Source: Rhyzopertha dominica (lineage: Eukaryota; Arthropoda; Insecta; Coleoptera; Bostrichidae). Taken from it: a stretch of DNA of 64,000 nt. The notes beneath the pieces are model-generated. The model made no database searches, had not been told where the DNA came from, and saw nothing but the letters and a program-made list of their open reading frames with translations. Within the stretch, counting starts at the first letter, position 1. Every line of letters starts with the position of its first letter. The stretch is from the NCBI GenBank assembly GCA_025024175.1, contig QCXZ01000042.1, forward strand, positions 10,557,501-10,621,500, read 5' to 3'. The position numbers and the translations under genes were made by a program. Positions 23,076-35,031 of this stretch are shown here, piece by piece.

Positions 23076-23555
23076 CTTCTTGATGTTCCCATTTTTAGCT
23101 TTCTGAGGGAGTGGAGTAAACGTGGCTACATCAACTTCTACCAGAATGTCAAGGGGTACAAATACATCGTTTTCTTCCTCTTACTTCTGTACACAATTTA
23201 GCAATGAAGAATTATAATTTGTTGCCAATATAATGAGGAATTAATTGTTTGTTTCATAAGNGACATAACAACAAAGATTAAAATGTATNTTATTGAGTTT
23301 TGATATGCAGGATTAAACACAAAGCAATATACAGCACTTGAAGAAAACTAAATAACTCACTTGTGTGTCGNTTCACTCTATTTCGCTCGTATATAANATA
23401 CATTACACAGTTTTGTTAATTTCATGCTATTACGGTGCACTTTTATAAAAGCGTTGAAAGAAAAACATCTTTTTATTCAACGAAAAGAGATCTTGCTTTT
23501 GCGCTTTATCCAGAATAGATATATACGTGTATATATTTATTCTGGTTAGAGTTTT
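23075..23555. other. Unassigned AT-rich DNA
   Basis: Contains several single Ns (23262-23398). No feature recognised. Confidence 0.3.
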
Positions 23556-23559
23556 GAAG

Positions 23560-24410
23560 AAAACCGCAGAAAAACTCCAATCAGATCTCGATTGTCTTAA
23601 ACAGGCCATGTTTTACGGGGGCATTTTTTGACCATATGTTCAATTGTTTAAAAGGGGTCTTCACATTCACAAGAAAGGTTGATAGGTGGATCCCATTTAT
23701 TAAGAAAGAAAGTTGCATCTCCCATGACCAGTGCGAAGGCGATTTAGAGTGACCCAACACTTTCTCGGGAGGTCAGTTCTTTTTCTTTTCTCTAGGATCG
23801 TGTGTAAGTTGTTGATTGAATATATCATGTTTCTTAAGTTGCCAAGCAGAATACCATCCATCTTCAATGGTATAAGGATTACGAAGGAAATCTTCTGAGG
23901 TTTTCTGGAAGTTAACCAAGTAGCTCTTGCAGATCTCGGGAAATCAGAAACTCATTAGGAGCTGATTAAAATTTTTGCCAAGTTTTATATGTCTCAAACT
24001 GTCTGCGAATCTCCGGAAGAGCAATGTTTGAAAGAATCGGAGGCCAAGGTACTGGAGTTGACTTAATTGTTCCAGTGATTAGTCGCACTGCAGTATTCAG
24101 TTGAGTGTCAATTTTTCCTGTGTGATGACTAGTTTTCCAAAACAGGACAGCAGTACTCAGCAGTGCTATAAAGCAGGCAGAAGTACGGAGTATACTTGCA
24201 GCTGCGCCCTAACTTGTACCAGCAAGCTTAAGCAGGATGTTATTTCTGGTCTGTATTTTTTACTGATGTTTTCTAGATGTTTCTTGTACGTTAGAGACAT
24301 ATCTAGGGTCAATCCAAGGTATTTTGGCAAGAAGTTATGTTTAAGAATTATGTTATTTGACATAACTTGAAGTTATTTTGTCTTTTGATGATTAATTAAA
24401 GACAATGATG
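23560..24410 (-). mobile_element. Jockey-type LINE fragment, copy A (3' part)
   Basis: Minus-strand frames read MSNNIILKHNFLPKYLGLTL and KKHLENISKKYRPEI, the post-RT region of a Jockey-type ORF2. Further down the strand comes NRLRTGHGRCNFL (about 23715-23740), part of the C-terminal region. The nucleotide sequence is closely similar to copy B at 47570-48460, on the same strand. The RT palm is absent in this copy. Confidence 0.75.
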
Positions 24411-24529
24411 GAATACGGGTTTAAAAGTTTCACTGCCATGTATATTAATCAAGATATAATACACTGCATAATCTATCACATACTGTACGTGACTGTACTG
24501 GCGTGTTCAATTTTGCTCTTGTCTTGTAG

Positions 24530-26297
24530 GATGTATTATATGCCTTGCATGGTATTAAATCAAAAGTCATAGGCGTTTATGGCATTAGTAGGGCCATGTT
24601 GCTTCTTTGTTGCCCATGAGTCTTAAAATTTATAGTGCATTTATTCAACTGTATCATAGAAGCAGGGACATATTCCAATGTTTGGAAACTTGCTCACATT
24701 ATTCCGTTACCTAAATTAAACGCACCGAACGAACTAAAAGACCTTCGACCCATAAGTATTCTCTCGTTAGTGTCCAAAATATTTGAAAAAATTATTCACA
24801 AACAGATCAGTCAGCATTTGAAGAAATTCCATATCATACCAGAAAACCAATCAGGGTTTAGGGCAAATCGTAGTTGTGAAACAGCATTGCTTTCTGTTAC
24901 AGACGATATAATCAAAGCAACTGATAATAAATGCATCGCAACACTAGTTCTCTTAGATTTTTCGAAAGCGTTCGACAGAATAAATTATGATCTTATGTCT
25001 GCTGTTTTTCACAACATCGGACTTGACCAAAAGGCTCTATCACTGATGAATGATTGTTTGCGAGATCGTCAACAGGTAGTAAAATACAATAATTCTTCTT
25101 CTCTTCCAATTAAGTGTGTAAGCGGCGTGCCGCAAGGATCCATATTGTGTCCCTTATTATTTTTTATATACATAATATAATCGTTTTCATCGTGTCTAAA
25201 ATATTGTAAAAGTAATTTTTATATTATATTATTCTTGTAAGGAAGCTGATATTACTGAATCATATAAATTCATAACCTCAGACTTACGATCATTATCTTC
25301 TTTATCGACTAAATATTGCTTATCACTAAACCCTTCAAAGTCGCAAGTTATTATGTTCGGCCTTAAACAAATTAGACAACGATGTCTTTCTCATAACACT
25401 TATAATGATACAAAGCTATTACCTGTAAATTTAGTTAAAAACCTTGGAGTATTCATTGACACCGACTTAAAAAATTTACATCACATGTAAATTATATTGT
25501 TAAAAGATCCATATCAAATTTGAAGTTGTTATATAATAGTCGCAATATATTGAACTTCCAGTCTAAGATAGCCTTATGTAATTCTTTAGTTTTGTCGTTT
25601 CTAAACTACAGTGATGTATACGTACCTGCGCTGACTCAATATGATAGTCAACCTTTACAGCGCTTGCAAAACTCTTGCGTTAGGTTTGTCTATGGGCTGC
25701 GACGGCGAGATCATGTTTCGGAGAAGATAAAGGAACTGGGCTGGCTAAATACGAGGAAACGTAGGTTTCTTCATTATTGCAATATATGTCTTAAACTACT
25801 GAAAAATAAGGAACCGCTATGCCTTGTAAAGAGAATTATAAAAAGATCCCAAGTATCTAAATATAAGGCCCATTAACGTGGCTTCTGTCCCGCAACACAG
25901 AACTTCACAATTTCAAAATTGTTTTTCTTATATTGCCCCTAAAATTATAAATCTCTTACATCAGTATAATATAAACTCGTTACGCTATGTTCGTGAGCTT
26001 TTGCTCGGTGGTCAATGCAACCTCAAACCTTATTATATCTAGTACTTTAGTTATTTATTTGTTAGCACCAACTACTTCTTTTTTTCAAGTACCTAATACT
26101 CTGTAATCAGTGTGTTTGTTAATTTTTGCCCTGGTATATTTGGTTGCGAGGAAGAACAGTGCTGACGGATTCTTTATCCCTCAGCTCTGATTGCAACCAT
26201 TTCTGCATCTAATTATATATATTCTTTTTTCTGTTCTTTTTACAATTTTTGTATGTTTGCAGAATAAATGTATTTATTATTATTATTATATTATTAT
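24530..26297 (+). mobile_element. LINE (RT to 3' end), + strand
   Basis: Frames give an upstream linker (SKVIGVYGISRAML, 24560), the RT fingers (WKLAHIIPLPK, DLRPISILS), palm motif A (LVLLDFSKAFDRINYDLM), motif B (SGVPQGSILCPLLFFIYI, ends 25180), then SLNPSKSQVIMFGLKQ and NLGVFIDTDL (25330-25480), the thumb/C-terminus (25520-25876), and a last block PQHRTSQFQNCFSYIAPKII (25890-25950). The tail ends in a (TTA)n run at 26271-26297. Motif C (YADD) is missing by a short deletion near 25225. Stops and frameshifts make it inactive. The clade is Jockey/CR1-like; I cannot fix it further. Confidence 0.85.
24635..25180 (+). pseudogene. Reverse transcriptase domain of that LINE
   Basis: The longest intact RT stretch in the window (181 codons). 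It holds fingers, motif A with LDFSKAFDRI (catalytic Asp) and motif B GVPQGS. It stops just before the place where the YADD motif should come. In life it would copy the LINE RNA at a nicked target. Confidence 0.85.
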
Positions 26298-26299
26298 GT

Positions 26300-26770
26300 C
26301 TAGTAGCCCACACCCTGTGGAAGTTATTGAACAATATGCAACAGGCTATCCGAGAAGACTTGCTATGCGCTTAATAAGCAAAATAAAATGTTCTATGTTT
26401 TTTTTTGGTATTTTATGGTTTACAGTGATAAAGCCTCCCCTCAGTTCAGTCAAGCCCCTCCCAACTGTAAGTTTCCGTTCGTTAAATATCTGTGTAAAAG
26501 CAACACATGGCGGTTTGCAAAGTTTCACATAATTATCTCAGAAATCACACCAGTAATAACAACCGCTGATAATCTCAAGTACAGATATTATGGCTATGCA
26601 CTTAAATGCGATAGACACCAACCATTCTCAAGTTTCAGATAACTAAACATATCGATAGACGTCTTCTGAATTACGCTACTTCAAACAATACAACCTATCA
26701 CATTCTTTGCACCGTAGTCTTCAATGTTACGAAAAAATTATTTCCTCAGTAATCGTGAACGTCTAACTTT
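26300..26770. other. Unassigned
   Basis: A + frame after the LINE tail (26297-26532) has no recognised motif. No other feature found. Confidence 0.3.
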
Positions 26771-26859
26771 TACTACTATAGTTCTGCTTCTGTACAGCAT
26801 CTTCTTGACCGCCCTAGAAAGAAAATCGAATATGATAGCACATCGATCCTAACCGAATT

Positions 26860-27035
26860 AGTTCCTCGGTCGGGATTACTCCGACGATGATTTCCCATGT
26901 GAACAGGGCGTACATCCTCCACGGTAACCGGAGGAGGAATACGCGTGTCGACGCCACGCGGCCCGACGCGCGTCCTAAAAAGCCAGCAGACACCCGCCCA
27001 TGGAAAAAAAATACCGGAGGCCACTTGGCCACCGT
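26860..27035. other. GC-rich block with overlapping minus frames
   Basis: GC-rich and CpG-rich DNA (26870-27020) with two overlapping minus open frames. One includes MYALFTWEIIVGVIPTEELI, which looks protein-like but matches no family I know and lacks splice context. Possibly a conserved noncoding element. Confidence 0.3.
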
Positions 27036-27097
27036 GTAATTACGGCGTTTAGCGAACTTGGTGGGCTGGAATTTGATAATCCTTATGTTTTAGTATG

Positions 27098-28950
27098 TAC
27101 AGGGTGATTCAAATTTGAGCGCTTGCATGGGGATCTGCGAAACTGTAAGAGAAGCAGATATTTAAATGGAACCAAGTTGCGCATTTATATTTGCTCATTA
27201 ATTTAATGTTGAAAAAGTAAATGAACGGCCTACTGCGTCAAACACACATCCATTTATTTGTTCTTTTTTTTTCTTGAGAAATCCATTTCTTTTGCTGTTC
27301 CACCTAATGAGCTCCTACTGGAAACCGATAAAACTTCTGACTACTATTTTTACCAGTGTTTTTTTTACTAATTAACTACGCAACAAATCCCCTACTTGCA
27401 TGGAGCGAATTTGATTTTTTAAGGTACTTAATCAAATATAAAATTATCTTAAATAACGCCTCATATTGTTAATTAGTCGCAATTAATTATTATAAGTTAT
27501 TCATAATTATATTGAAAACCAAAAAATTACATTACATTACATACATAAAAATGAATTTATTTAAGACCAACATTGAATGTAACTTTCTGGAGCTAAAAAC
27601 CGTCATGTTAAATGCAAAAATTTAACCGCGAGATTCTAGCATGATTAAATTAAAAAATAAGGCCGCTGATCACTCTATACAGGAAGCTAGATCTGTGCCT
27701 TGTTGCCTGCATTGGGACTATAGCTGTGCTGAGAAGGCTTTATAAGTTGAAACGGCTGCCCCGGATTGTTCTGATGCAGACAACATGGCATAGACTAATA
27801 TTACTAACAAATAACTAGTACGGTATGATTTTGTTAACATAATTATTAAAGCATACTTTTATTGCGAATAGACGTAATTGAAAACGTTTGTATTGTTGGA
27901 ATTAAAGAACATAAAAATTATAGTGTAACAGTTGTTTTCGTTAATAAATTTAATTAAATTACTACAATTTTATCTTTACCAGCTACCTATTCACTCTTAG
28001 CTTAAATTTCTAAAGCTTCTAGTGTGAGAAGTAGAAACTAAACTAAAAGCGCATCGGCTTACTCATTAGTCTGTGAGATATGCGAATTCTGAAGGAGACA
28101 TTTATCTTCCTTTAATACCTCGTTTGCTTTTATTATTTTTTTAATACTACTGCTATTGTGAAAAATTGTATACAAAGGTGTTGCATCTGTTGGCAAACCT
28201 GGGGACCTCAAAGTTCTATCCTTTTTTTGTGTATATACTACAGTGTCAAAGTGTGTTTAACGACGTTAGGCGCGTGTAGATGTTGCAAACAAATCTACGA
28301 TAAAAAATACCACTCTGCTTTTCTGAAATATGCACTTGGTAGTTGTTATCGAGCTATTGACATCGGTCTGCAACAAGCTGATGGGAATCTCTATGTATTG
28401 GTAAAAACGTAAAATTGCCTACAGTTTTATCTTCTTGAATAAACACTTTTATTGGTTTATCAACTTTTTATTCACAGCAATAAGCCGATGACGTCTTGTG
28501 GAAGTGTTGCCATAGCATATATACACACAATACTTAATCTGATAATGAACGGCAAGCCTGTTTCTTTATCGATTAAGGTGAATTATTTATTATTGAACTT
28601 GCTCATGTAGATGCCATGTTTATCTTTGATGGTGAATCGTGTTATAAGCTAATCTGTTTGTATAATGATTAGCTGCTTAAAATAAATAGAAATTTACTTA
28701 TACGGTTTAGTATTTTTGACTATTCTGACTGTATAAAACCAGTTCACAAATCTTACCAATCTGAAACTTTATTGTTCGTTTTTTGTACACTGTATAATTT
28801 TCTATTGTTAACTTTGCAACACATATCTTAGAAATCGCTTTCTTTTTGCTACAAGTTAAAAATACGAGTAGGTACCAACGAAGAAAGAATATAACCAAAA
28901 GGGATGCTTCAGAAGAATTATTTGGAGTCCAGAAATTATATAGAATATGT
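27098..28950. other. Unassigned AT-rich DNA; possible transposon terminus and diverged MITE
   Basis: ACAGGGTGATTCAAATTTG at 27099 looks like the terminus of an insect DNA transposon, but no partner end was found. At about 27717-27798 a stretch ending CAGACAACATGGCATAGAC resembles the right end of the 104-bp MITE, a possible old relative. The rest is AT-rich without genes. Confidence 0.3.
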
Positions 28951-28954
28951 TGCA

Positions 28955-29475
28955 AGTAAGATAAAAACCAAACTAAGCGAAACGGTAACAGAAGCCAATT
29001 AAATAACGAACAGATGGAAAGAATGTTTCCACGAGCTACTTAACCCTAAAGAAGCCATGAATCGTACTGAACGACTTATAGAGAGGGGAAAATCAGGATA
29101 ATATAAAAGAGAAGAAAGTAAAAAGATCATAGTCAATATAAAAAGAGGAAAGACAGTGGTGCACCACAAATATTAAAAAGTATGTTACCATAAAATAAAA
29201 AAAGAGGTTGAAGTTTGGAATGCACAGAAATTACAACATAAAGCATTGAAAGGACGGACGAAGAAACAAACGAAAGAATCATCACCGCAATAGGGCGTTA
29301 ATTTTAAAATGGAGATAATCAATAAGCAAAAACCCTTGGCCATTTATAGACCAATATTGACACATGGAAGTGAAGATTAGGTGTTAAAAAAATTGAGCAG
29401 TAAGTGGACTGCAAACGGCAGAAGTATTATATAATAAAAAATAACAAAATCCGAGATGAACGGAACATATGTACG
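28955..29475 (+). pseudogene. RTE-like LINE remnant
   Basis: The + strand includes RWKECFHELLNPKEAMNRTE (29010-29070), like the W..yF..LLN connection of RTE elements. After a large deletion it gives PLAIYRPILTHGSED (29333-29380), like the PVLTYGSE block, and then a KIRDE segment (29447). Several stops separate these. Both blocks are in the order expected for RTE-type ORFs. Confidence 0.5.
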
Positions 29476-29479
29476 GCCA

Positions 29480-30000
29480 AAATAAATTTTTTCTCAGACA
29501 TGCTATACGGAAAGATTCATTCATTCATCAAATATGAATGTTCTCACGTTGCATATGTGTCACTGTCACATCCTAAAGGCTTCAATCCGATGACTTTATT
29601 AATCGTTTATTATGCCCGTACTTTTCTCGGAAAGCTTCCAACGAAAAACTTGACTCGTCGTCCGTCGTATTGTCAGTTGGGCCAAGAATTAAAGCATAAA
29701 TCTCTTGCGGTCAGCGTGGCACGGGAATTCGGCAGAACTGGCGAGGTTTCGGTATGAGAGTGACTTTTATATGTGGGAAGAATCCAGACCGCGCTAATGC
29801 AATTAGTGATTACTGCAGCCGATACGTCCACAGATATCAACAGCACCATTTGTCTTTGGGAGCTACAGCAGTCACCAAATGACAGTACAATCGATTCCGC
29901 TGGATTTTTTGCGCTTCGCTGGCACGCCACAGCACTAAACAAGCTGTTGGATGAGTTTAGGGAAACCTGAAACTGGCTATGGTCTAACAAGNAGCGACAA
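29480..30000. other. Compositionally balanced block, unassigned
   Basis: 29540-29980 is less AT-rich than its surroundings and has open frames on both strands (to 29757 on plus, 29673-29990 on minus). Neither has a recognised domain. It may be conserved noncoding DNA or an old coding relic. Confidence 0.3.
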
Positions 30001-31480
30001 ACATTTTCTTGTCATGATTTGTATTCTGTTTGAAAGATGAACAGTGGCTGATCCAGGCAGAATCCAGGATTTTAACCCGTTGAAATAAATGTAGCAAAGT
30101 TTACTCACAGTTACTGCACATAACAAATATCGGGAACTTTAAGCCAGCTTTCGTGCGATAGATAATCAAATTAAAGTCCACTGCGAACCTTGAATTAAGT
30201 CTGGGGACATCAAAGTCTATTAAAGGACGCAGCTTTTCACAACAAACTTTACCATGTATTATTTTAATCAAGAAGACAACAGAAAACACCGTTTCTCTCA
30301 ATTTACTTGAGTCAATGACTCAGAAGTTGTGTTTGGTTCATATTATTAAGCAATTAAACCAATATTATAATAAGGAGACCAGACTATCGAAGCATACTCA
30401 AGTGTTGAAAGGACAAGTGAGTAATGGAGACATTTATTGCATTTGTGTTATCAAAAGACCTTGTATTTCTGATCAAAAATCCTAGTGTTTTCTAAGAAGC
30501 TTGTATGACTGAGCTGATGTGATCATTAAACGTTAGTTTTGCGTCAAAAGTTACTCCCAAATCTTTTATGCTTATCTTTTCCTCAAGCGTTGCACCGTTT
30601 ATGTTATATTGACAAGTGTGGATGTTTGTATTTCTTATATACGAGACCACACTGCATTTTCCAGTATGCAGTTCCTAACAATTTACATGACACCAGTTCA
30701 CATCAGAATTTAAGTCTACCTGTAGATGAAAGGAATCAACTTCATTTTTAAATCATCCGAAAAACGATTTATTATCTCGCTGATGTCATTAATATACACA
30801 GGAAAGAGCAGGGGACCCAAATTAGACCCTTGGGGCACACCTGACACTGGTGAAAATGGAAAAGAAAGAAAGCCATTGTAGCTTATAATTTGTCGTCAAC
30901 AATTATATGCTACAATTTCTTGTGCATAAGTATGATGATCAAAGTGAAATCATGGATGCAGAAAGTCCGTAATTTTGCAATTTAAGCAACAACATTTTAT
31001 GACTGACTATCGAAGGCTTTTAGTCAATGTTGATCTACCAGCCAGGACATTGTGATAGTATGGCGAGACTTGGGCAGAAATGTATATAACACATTCAAAT
31101 ATTTTATAATTAAGACAAATACGTGCTTTTTTCCAAACATCTGGAAATGCAGTAAAGTAGTACATTTGTTGAATATATAACAAAGGGGTTCAAGTAAAAG
31201 AGACAAACAGTCCTTTACGAAGAAGGCCTGTATACGATCTAAGTCACATTTAAAGTTGGTTTTTAGTTTTTTATTGCAATTAAAATATCACTCTCCGAAA
31301 TAGATTTAAATATTAACCAATGTGCTGGAAATACTTTCATTACAATGAAACTGAAGGTTATAGTCGTTATTGTTATACTATAGCGGTCAAAAGAATGCAA
31401 CACCTGAAAATTTAAAAAATGCCTAAGCGATGTGAACCAGCTATGCGACTCGTTATTGAACCTAACATTATTGTCCAATT
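30000..31480 (-). mobile_element. LINE fragment on the minus strand (RT and C-terminus)
   Basis: Minus frames, from high to low coordinate, give IFKSISESDILIAIKN (31300), then LEPLCYIFNKCTTLLHFQMF (31190-31130, RT fingers), SGVPQGSNLGPLLFPVYIND-like motif B (about 30850-30790), IKDLGVTFDAKLTFNDHISS (30575-30515), and a C-terminal CEKLRPLIDFDVPRLNSR block (30240-30180). These follow the normal order of a Jockey-like ORF2. Frameshifts and stops are frequent. Motif A and YADD are degraded. Confidence 0.75.
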
Positions 31481-31815
31481 GTTATTATTTCATTATAATT
31501 TATCGTTATAAAATTCGCTCGTAAAAACAAAGTGTTGCATTTTTTTGACCGAGCATAATTGAAAAAGGTTTCCAAAAAATGTTCATAAAATGGTTTAAAG
31601 TAACGCAACCGAATAAATGATATATGCTGATTGTTCACAAAAATCAATCGAATACAGCTAAATAGAAGTCACATGTCAATTTACATTTACAATTTTAAAA
31701 TTACAACAAATGTAAATTTTGCACGCATGTTGCAGTTTTTTTTAACTCTACTGTATATACATCGAGGAAAAATATCCCGTAAAATTTTTGGGAAAATCAG
31801 CTTAAAAAAATAGAA
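31480..31815. other. Unassigned AT-rich DNA
   Basis: No recognised gene between two oppositely oriented LINE fragments. Confidence 0.3.
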
Positions 31816-31819
31816 CAGT

Positions 31820-33320
31820 CGGAGAGAAGAAAATTAAGACTATTCGATTTGCAGAAACTTAAATCAATGTTCAAAACAGGATGATAACTAGAAAAGAAGC
31901 AATCTTAGCTCCGCTAACAAGCCTAATTAGTGAAGGCATAGCTCACTCGGCGTTTCCAGACTGTTTGAAGACATGTATTACACCAATTTTTAAGAATGGT
32001 AACGGAAACAATCCTTGTAATTACAGGCCTATTTCTATACTACCGGTGTTTTCAAAGATACTAGAAAAAATATTGTATGAACAGTTATACTCATATTTTG
32101 AAAATAAGAATTTATTCTCTCACAATCAGTACGGATTTAGATGTAGTTATGGTACTGTTGATATCGTTCTTTCTTTGCTTAATAAAATTATGAACTGTTT
32201 TAAAAATGGAGATGTTGCCGCAGGCTCATTTTTAGATCTAAGTAAAGCATTGGTTGTGTACCTCATAGAATATTGCTTAGCAAGTTGTATATGTATAATT
32301 TGTATCCAGCCTCTTGTAAACTCTTGAACTCATTTTTACAAACCGGCAACAGGTTGTCGAATTTAAAAATCCTATGTCTGATAACTTGCCTGTGATGTAT
32401 GGCGTCCCCAGGGTTCGATGCTAGGGCCTCTTTTGTTTCTAATTTATGTTAATGACTTTCCGAACTAAATGATTGATGTGTTTTATTCGCCGATGATACA
32501 TACAACACTATTTAACGCTGACAAATCTGAAGACGAAGCGCCTGGAAGCTATTTCTCGAGCTGCCAGATGGTTTACTGCAAATAAGCTACTTTGAATGCA
32601 ACTGACGTTTTTTCCTTAAGAAAAGGTGTATGTACGCGGGCTACTGGTTTTGAAACTAGTGTAAAGTTTCTGAGGATTTATTTGGACAGTGAGCTCAAGT
32701 GGGACATTCATTGTATAACAATCTAGCCGGTAAGCTATGTAAGGGATTGTCTTTTTTGCGAAGACTTGCGGATATAGTCCCTCTGAGAGTGGCTTATTTC
32801 TTATTATTAATTAATTATTATTAAAGCAATAAGAATTTTGGGAGGTCTACAATACAGAGGTGACTGTAGACAGACTTTCGAACAGCTAAAAGTTATGAAG
32901 CTTCCATCTCACTACATATTTCAAAGTCTTCTATACACTAAGCAGAATATTGACCATTACCCGTTGCATAACTCCAACGATGGTTATAATACAAGGAACC
33001 ATAACAAAATCTGCCCTAGATATATGAGACTAACGCGTACACGAAATGGAATTGAATACTACGGAATTAAACTTTTCAACGCTCTCCCCCTTGAGGTCCT
33101 ATAATAATTTTAAACAATATATAAAAAAATCTACATGTGAGTATGCTTTATGATACTGACGAATATTTTAAAGTGATTGCCGTCTTATTAATTGTAACAA
33201 GTATTTTAGACGTGACATATTTATTGTAATCATAGCTGTGAATGCCCTGACCTGTGCAAAGCATCTTTTTATGTATTTATGCACCGATAAATTATTATTA
33301 TTATTATTATTATTATTAAT
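31820..33320 (+). mobile_element. LINE (RT to 3' end), + strand, ending in (ATT)n
   Basis: The frame 31881-32327 carries RT fingers (CLKTCITPIFKNGNGNNPCN, YRPISILPVFSKILEKILYE) and motif A (GSFLDLSKAL). After frameshifts come RFDARASFVSNLC-like motif B remnants (about 32410-32450) and ADDT-like SPMIHTTLF sequence (32490). The C-terminal frame 32838-33104 has GLQYRGDCRQTFEQLKVMKL and YYGIKLFNALPLEV. The 3' end is a (ATT)n run at 33293-33320. It is a decayed Jockey/CR1-type copy with a 5' truncation near 31820. Confidence 0.8.
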
Positions 33321-33421
33321 AGGTGACAAAGGATGATTGTCTTCAAAAAGCTTCATTTGAAGCCAAGAAGGTGATTATTCAGGTTGATAACATCATTATC
33401 GAAGCAAGCAGCGCAGTTTAC

Positions 33422-33560
33422 CTTCGAGCGCCTTGTTTCTGGCCAGCAGGGCCAAGAGCACGTCCGAATTGGGCGGCCCCTCCAGGGGATGCGGCGGCAT
33501 GATCTGCTGTCCCCCCGGCATGTGGGGCAGGCCCCTCGCCGCCTGGTCCAAGATCGACAT
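33422..33560 (-). CDS. Probable first coding exon with LxxLL motif, gene unidentified
   Basis: From the ATG at 33560 a 46-codon frame reads MSILDQAARGLPHMPGGQQI.., a Pro-rich segment MPPHPLEGPPNSD, then VLLALLARNKALE. It ends at a splice donor (GAAG|GTAAAC, phase 1). Codons are GC-rich, unlike the surrounding transposons, and the peptide has no stop or shift. The frame stays open upstream to about 33797, so the ATG could be internal: a pyrimidine tract plus AG near 33605 is an alternative acceptor. LLALL is an LxxLL helix of the kind used for nuclear-receptor contacts, so a transcriptional regulator is plausible, but that is inference. The next exon must lie to the left and was not found. Confidence 0.55.
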
Positions 33561-33564
33561 GCTC

Positions 33565-33990
33565 CCGAACACCACAGAATCACAGACTACCGGCCGCGCT
33601 CGGAAAAAAGAATCCGAGTCCCTTATCGCGCCCTTATCGGTTAACCTTGGATGCGGCCGTAATCGCTGCAGCTCGTAGCGCCGGGGAAATAATTCTCCAT
33701 TTGTCCGTTTAATTTCGCTAAGTGCTTTTGGTCGCGGACGCCGGGAATCACTGTACCGAAGGAGGACGGGTGGACCGCCGCTGCGGCGACGCCATTACTC
33801 CTCGAGGTCCCGATAACCGGGCGGTGACGTCACGCGACGACGCTATTCGACGCCGCGCGGCCGGCGCCACCCCATGCGCCCCGGATGTGCTCCGGCGANG
33901 NGGCGCTCTGGTACGGGTGGTGGGGGGGAGGACATCGTGTGGGTGCAGTGTGTAGGACCTCTGTGTATCTCTAAGAGACTGTGCATCTCT
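33565..33990 (-). promoter_or_regulatory. CpG-rich promoter-like region upstream of the LxxLL exon
   Basis: This is among the most GC- and CpG-rich stretches of the window and lies directly 5' of the minus-strand exon. It contains a palindromic cyclic-AMP-response-type site TGACGTCA at about 33824-33831 and an 18-bp unit repeated twice (33967-34002, core ATCTCTAAGAGA). I saw no clear TATA box. Open frames on both strands here are explained by composition. Confidence 0.4.
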
Positions 33991-34048
33991 AAGAGATGCT
34001 GCAGAAGGGAACACAATACTGTGCGGGAAAATTATTATACGCAAGGAT

Positions 34049-34094
34049 AAATAAAATATTGTTTTAATCTTGAGATTAAAACAATATTTTATTT
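34049..34094. repeat. Perfect palindrome with 22-bp arms and 2-nt centre
   Basis: Bases 34049-34070 are the exact reverse complement of 34073-34094 around a TG centre; the arm is built on AATATTGTTTTAATCT. Directly after it lies a CCTGA unit repeated three times (34097-34111). No coding content. It could be a fold-back element, a foldback-terminated insertion, or an assembly inversion artefact. Confidence 0.85.
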
Positions 34095-34239
34095 TTCCTG
34101 ACCTGACCTGACCTTTGAAGGTAGATAAAGTAATTTGTACTTTTCTTAAAATTTTAATTATGATTTTGATCTAAAGCAAGATTAATTCTACAAGTTACAC
34201 TTCTAGTAATATTAAGTCATTGAACATAATTCATTTCCT

Positions 34240-34920
34240 GTGATGATAATAATAATAATAATAATAACAATAATACTAATAATAATAATCATAATAACAA
34301 CAGGTTGACACCCAACCCCATTACAGGAAACTAAAGTTACAGTCGATATACTTAAATTAATACAAAATTATAAAATAGAAATTAATAAACAAAATTGCTA
34401 GCATGTTCATACATTTTACAGATGTGCTGAACAGAAGCGATTTTTAAGTCACAACTATCCGAAATTAAACTGATTGCATTTACATAAACCGGTGATCTAG
34501 TAAAAGCATTTGTTTTTGCAGCATTGCATTAAAAAAAAGTTCTCATTCTAGAATTATGACGAGGAACCAAAAAAATAAGTTTAGCTAAAAACCATGGAAA
34601 GTCTTTGTACCATGCAACAAATTATATAAAAATTTAAGTGCTACATGCTACACAAACTCTACGGTCGTTCAATTACAATAATTAAACCTGCTCAACAAAA
34701 GATATGTCAAAAAATTTTACTATACAAATTTAAGTCGTCTGTAAACAATAATTTATTACAGCGAATCACATTTACAAGATCGTTTATAAGCAGAACAAAC
34801 AACAGCAGACCCAAATTTGACCCTTGTAGGACTCCACATGTCGCCAAAAAGGACAAAACTCCCCAAAACTCACTGTGTAAGTACCTAACAGTCATTACAT
34901 ACCACCCATATTTATTTTAA
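34240..34920 (-). mobile_element. LINE fragment on the minus strand with (ATT)n tail
   Basis: The minus frame 34895-34707 holds GVLQGSNLGLLLFVLLINDL (motif B) and LLFTDDLNLYSKI (motif C, where YADD reads FTDD). Downstream on this strand, at 34300-34245, is a trinucleotide (ATT)n-type tail, so RT fragment and 3' end are in the correct order. The 5' part is missing. Motif C altered to TDD would be unusual for an active enzyme. Confidence 0.7.
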
Positions 34921-35031
34921 AATATAAGGAGGTCGGCAGAAACCTTTAATTGTCCTTTAAGTAATTTTAGATTTGGAACAACCAATTCATCATTCAGTAA
35001 ATCACATTTTGTACTATATTACTTTGTCTGG

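Noticed and set aside
29404..29757. 117-codon plus frame
   Set aside because: Starts inside an RTE-like relic and continues into unrelated DNA; no coherent domain.
33288..33320. Trinucleotide runs as possible CRISPR-like arrays
   Set aside because: They are LINE 3' tails or microsatellites with no spacers.
33384..33955. Plus-strand open frames across the GC-rich block at 33.4-33.9 kb
   Set aside because: They overlap the better-supported minus-strand exon and arise from stop-poor GC-rich DNA; no splice sites or motif.
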